Part shown: in pieces, positions 61,226 through 64,000 of the stretch
Layout: each line of letters begins with the position of its first letter
Position numbering within the stretch: the first letter of the stretch is position 1
NCBI RefSeq assembly: GCF_002104765.1
Contig: NZ_NCXM01000023.1
Coordinates: forward strand, 1-64,000
From: Mycolicibacterium vulneris
GTDB lineage: Bacteria > Actinomycetota > Actinomycetes > Mycobacteriales > Mycobacteriaceae
DNA length: 64,000 bases
Direction: 5' to 3'
Notes under the pieces: model-generated
What the model was told of the DNA's origin: nothing
Database searches by the model: none
The model's input: the letters and a program-made list of their open reading frames with translations, nothing else
Program-made: the position numbers and the translations under genes

Positions 61226-62491
61226 GTGACCAGGAATCAGCACGACCCATACGACGACTTCGACCGTCACCGACGGGTGGCCGAAGCGCCGAAGACTGCG
61301 GGTCTGCCGGGTACCGAGGGTCAGCACCGCACCGACTTCGCTCGCGATCGCGCGCGCGTCCTGCACAGCGCCGCGCTGCGCCGATTGGCCGACAAGACCC
61401 AGGTGGTCGGGCCCCGCGAAGGCGACACGCCACGCACCCGGTTGACGCATTCGCTCGAGGTCGCCCAGATCGGGCGGGGGATGGCGATCGGGCTGGGCTG
61501 CGACCTCGACCTGGTCGAGCTGGCGGGACTGGCCCACGACATCGGCCACCCGCCCTACGGCCACAACGGTGAACGGGCGCTCGACGAGGTCGCGACGGAT
61601 TATGGCGGCTTCGAGGGCAACGCCCAGAACTTCCGAATCCTGACCAGTCTCGAGCCCAAAGTCCTTGACGAGCAAGGCAATAGCGCGGGGCTGAATCTGA
61701 CTCGCGCGTCGCTGGACGCGGTCACGAAGTATCCGTGGCCCCGGGGCGAAGGACAACGCAAGTTCGGGTTCTACGACGACGACCGCGAGCCGGCCGCCTG
61801 GGTTCGGGCGGGCGCGCCGGAGGGCCGGATGTGCCTGGAGGCGCAGGTCATGGATTGGGCCGACGACGTGGCGTATTCGGTGCACGACGTCGAGGACGGT
61901 GTGGTGTCCCAACGCATCGACCTGCGGGTGCTCTCCGACGACGACGAGGCCGCCGCGTTGGCCAAACTGGGCGAGACCGAATTCTCCCGGGTGTGTGCCG
62001 ATGACTTCATGGCGGCCGCGCGACGGCTCGCCGCCTTGCCGGTGGTCGCCGCCGTCGGCAAGTACGACGCCACGCTCGCGGCATCGGTCGCGCTGAAGCG
62101 GTTGACCAGTGAGCTGGTCGGCAGGTTCGCCTCGGCGGCCATCGCCACCACCCGCGCGGCGGCCGGCCCCGGACCCCTGGTGCGCTACCGGGCCGAGCTG
62201 CACGTTCCCGACCTGGTGCGTGCCGAGGTCGCCTTGCTGAAAATCCTGGCGCTGCAATTCATCATGTCCGATCCGCGGCATCAGGAAACCCAAGCCGGGC
62301 AGCGCGAACGCATCCACCGGGTCGCGCACTGGCTGTATGCCGGGGCACCCCGGACGCTCGATCCGGTCTTTGCTGCGGCCTTCAACACCGCGGCCGACGA
62401 CAGTGCGCGATGGCGGGTCATCGTCGACCAGATCGCCTCGTTCACCGAGGGCCGGCTCGAACGGATCGACGTCCGCCAGGCCGCTCCGTAG
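61226..62491 (+). CDS. dgt: dGTP triphosphohydrolase
   Basis: This 421-residue HD-domain enzyme hydrolyses dGTP (or other dNTPs) to the nucleoside and triphosphate. The HD metal motif is complete: RLTHSLEVAQIGRG with the first His near 74, LAHDIGHPPYGHNGE near 112 with the HD pair, and the late Asp in MDWADDVAYSVHDVEDG near 210. The start is GTG 61226 giving MTRNQHDPYDDFD. It precedes dnaG, with a SodC-like gene inserted between them; in M. tuberculosis dgt and dnaG are directly adjacent as far as I recall. Confidence 0.94.
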   Translation: MTRNQHDPYDDFDRHRRVAEAPKTAGLPGTEGQHRTDFARDRARVLHSAALRRLADKTQVVGPREGDTPRTRLTHSLEVAQIGRGMAIGLGCDLDLVELAGLAHDIGHPPYGHNGERALDEVATDYGGFEGNAQNFRILTSLEPKVLDEQGNSAGLNLTRASLDAVTKYPWPRGEGQRKFGFYDDDREPAAWVRAGAPEGRMCLEAQVMDWADDVAYSVHDVEDGVVSQRIDLRVLSDDDEAAALAKLGETEFSRVCADDFMAAARRLAALPVVAAVGKYDATLAASVALKRLTSELVGRFASAAIATTRAAAGPGPLVRYRAELHVPDLVRAEVALLKILALQFIMSDPRHQETQAGQRERIHRVAHWLYAGAPRTLDPVFAAAFNTAADDSARWRVIVDQIASFTEGRLERIDVRQAAP

Positions 62492-62557
62492 TCGCGGCGG
62501 GCATGAAGTCGTCCGGTCCGGGCATCGGCGGGGCCGCCGCGAGTTAGGCTGCCCGAC

Positions 62558-63175
62558 GTGAAGAAATTCAGCGGCTCGCCCTTTGCGGCCTCCTTCTTGA
62601 TGGGACTGCCCGTCGTCGCCATGACAGCCTGCAGTTCACCGCAGCATGCGAGCACCCAGCCGGGCACCACCCCGCCGGTGAAGAGTGCCGCTCCGACGTC
62701 CTCCGGTGAGACGACGACCCCGGCACCGGCCGGCGGCCCGCTCAGCGCGGAACTGAAGACGCCCGATGGCCGCTCGGCGGCCACCGCGACCTTCGACTTC
62801 ACCGGCGGCTACGTGACCGTCACCGTGAAGACGGCGGCGCCCGGCATCCTGACGCCCGGCTTCCACGGCCTGCACGTGCACGAGATCGGCAAGTGCGAGC
62901 CGAACTCTGTGGCACCCACCGGCGGTGCGCCCGGGAACTTCCTGTCCGCCGGCGGTCACTATCAGGCGCCCGGTCACACCGGGAAGCCGGAAAGCGGCGA
63001 CCTGACGTCGCTCGAGGTCCGTCAGGACGGCTCGGCGTACCTGGTCACCACCACCGATTCGTTCAACCGGGACGACCTGCTGGCGGGTAACAAGACCGCG
63101 CTGATGCTGCACGGCGCCCAGGACACCGAGAACGCGATGGACCGGGTCGCCTGCGGCGTCATCGGTACCGGCTAG
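62558..63175 (+). CDS. Short Cu/Zn superoxide dismutase-like lipoprotein
   Basis: This 205-residue lipoprotein has lipobox VVAMTAC followed by SSPQHASTQPGTTP, a start nearly the same as that of mycobacterial SodC. The SOD domain retains FHGLHVHEIGKCEPNSVAPT with both copper His, SAGGHYQAPGH with the bridging-type His, and ALMLHGAQD with the last copper His. The active-site Arg is in RVACGVIGTG. Compared with M. tuberculosis SodC (about 240 residues), the loop between the last copper His and the Arg is about 25 residues shorter, and the HYHVPGH motif reads HYQAPGH. M. tuberculosis SodC binds copper without zinc; this form may do the same. It lies between dgt and dnaG. Confidence 0.85.
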   Translation: MKKFSGSPFAASFLMGLPVVAMTACSSPQHASTQPGTTPPVKSAAPTSSGETTTPAPAGGPLSAELKTPDGRSAATATFDFTGGYVTVTVKTAAPGILTPGFHGLHVHEIGKCEPNSVAPTGGAPGNFLSAGGHYQAPGHTGKPESGDLTSLEVRQDGSAYLVTTTDSFNRDDLLAGNKTALMLHGAQDTENAMDRVACGVIGTG

Positions 63176-63204
63176 CTTTCGCCGTCGCGCCTTAGACTGA
63201 GCCG

Positions 63205-64000
63205 ATGTCAAGCCCGGCAGGTTCACGCGCGGAGGGAGATGGCCGTTCCCGGGGTCGCGGCCGGATTCCCGACCGCGACATCGCGGCCATCCGCGAACGG
63301 GTGCGCATCGACGAAGTCATCGGCGATTACGTCCAATTGCGGCGTGCCGGCGCCGATTCGCTCAAGGGCCTGTGTCCGTTCCACGACGAGAAGTCGCCGT
63401 CATTTCACGTCCGCCCCAACCACGGCCACTTCCACTGCTTCGGCTGCGGTGAGGGCGGCGACGTGTATGCGTTTATCCAGAAGATCGAGCACGTCAGTTT
63501 CGTCGAGGCGGTCGAACTGCTCGCCGACCGGATCGGCCACACCATCAACTACTCCGGCCCGGCGACCAGCGTGCAGCGCGACCGCGGTAGCCGCAGCCGG
63601 CTCGTCGCGGCCAACGCGGCCGCGGCGGAGTTCTATGCGGCGGCGTTGGAATCCGCCGAGGCCGCACCGGCGCGGCAGTACCTGACCGAGCGGAACTTCG
63701 ACGCCGAGGCGGCCCGTCGCTACGGTTGCGGCTTCGCACCGTCGGGCTGGGATTCGCTGACAAAGCACTTGGTGCGCAAGGGCTTCGAGTTCAAAGAGCT
63801 GGAAGCGGCCGGCCTGTCGCGGCAGGGACGGCGCGGACCGATGGACCGCTTCCACCGCCGATTGTTGTGGCCCATCCGCAGTTCGGCCGGTGAGGTGATC
63901 GGTTTCGGGGCCCGGCGGCTGTTCGACGACGATCCGATGGAAGCCAAGTACATCAACACGCCCGAGACGCTGCTGTACAAGAAGTCGAACGTGATGTTCG
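63205..64000 (+). CDS. dnaG: DnaG primase, N-terminal part (runs off the window)
   Basis: The first 265 residues of DNA primase are visible; the reading frame continues past the right edge. The CHC2 zinc-binding domain is complete: CPFH near residue 58 and CFGCGEGG near residue 80. The beginning of the TOPRIM-linked catalytic core follows (PMDRFHRRLLWPIRSSAGEV and IGFGARRLFDDDPMEAKYIN). The ATG at 63205 adds a short basic linker (SRGRGRIPDRDIAAIRE) that is longer than in M. tuberculosis DnaG; GTG codons just downstream are less likely starts. It is preceded by dgt and the SodC-like gene on the same strand. Confidence 0.95.
   Translation, partial: MSSPAGSRAEGDGRSRGRGRIPDRDIAAIRERVRIDEVIGDYVQLRRAGADSLKGLCPFHDEKSPSFHVRPNHGHFHCFGCGEGGDVYAFIQKIEHVSFVEAVELLADRIGHTINYSGPATSVQRDRGSRSRLVAANAAAAEFYAAALESAEAAPARQYLTERNFDAEAARRYGCGFAPSGWDSLTKHLVRKGFEFKELEAAGLSRQGRRGPMDRFHRRLLWPIRSSAGEVIGFGARRLFDDDPMEAKYINTPETLLYKKSNVMF

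Noticed and set aside
1..64000. CRISPR arrays, tRNA or rRNA genes, insertion sequences
   Set aside because: No regularly spaced repeats, no cloverleaf-like sequences with CCA-type ends, no transposase motifs and no rRNA core sequences were seen.

Overview
The window is high-GC actinobacterial chromosome and reads as a slow-growing, non-tuberculous Mycobacterium. The evidence is two PPE genes, a complete mycobactin operon behind twin IdeR boxes, Cfp2/MTB12 antigens, many GTG/TTG starts, and a long stretch in the same order as the M. tuberculosis Rv2384-Rv2343c region (order recalled from memory; no search was run). I cannot name the species. I saw no tRNA, rRNA, CRISPR array, insertion sequence or prophage.

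Region 1 (1-10.9 kb) is accessory. It begins with a possible 13E12-type fragment. A TetR regulator is divergent from two DUF2236/MpaB-type oxygenases and an NTF2-fold protein. A four-gene minus-strand operon follows: a PapA-like acyltransferase, a tandem two-domain ABC-2 permease, a second condensation-fold acyltransferase and a polytopic membrane protein. This looks like a small lipid acylation and export locus.

Region 2 (10.9-15.6 kb) holds an NAD-malic enzyme, a PPE-SVP protein with a C-terminal SHOCT-like segment, and a class I DAHP synthase. The synthase is preceded by what looks like a complete ribosome-mediated attenuator: a leaderless leader peptide with Tyr-Trp-Arg-Phe codons, alternative pairings and an intrinsic terminator.

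Region 3 (15.6-38.5 kb) is the mycobactin cluster: mbtA divergent from mbtB-mbtT-mbtC-mbtD-mbtE-mbtF-mbtG-mbtH, with nearly all junctions overlapping. The thioesterase is a separate gene. MbtE has two full C-A-PCP modules, and its second A domain lacks the Asp that normally contacts the amino group. mbtI and mbtJ are not present here.

Region 4 (38.5-64 kb) is mostly core genome: two tandem cfp2 paralogues with duplicated upstream sequences, an ECF41-like sigma factor coupled to a carboxymuconolactone decarboxylase-like protein, an Rv2375 homologue, hrcA-dnaJ2-rsmE-phoH-ybeY, a proline-rich anchored protein, a CBS/CorC protein, era, amiA2, recO-uppS-Rv2360c homologue, the smtB-zur pair, glyS, a second PPE gene, an Rv2348c-like small protein, an Rv2345-like TPM protein, dgt, a short SodC-like lipoprotein and the 5' part of dnaG.
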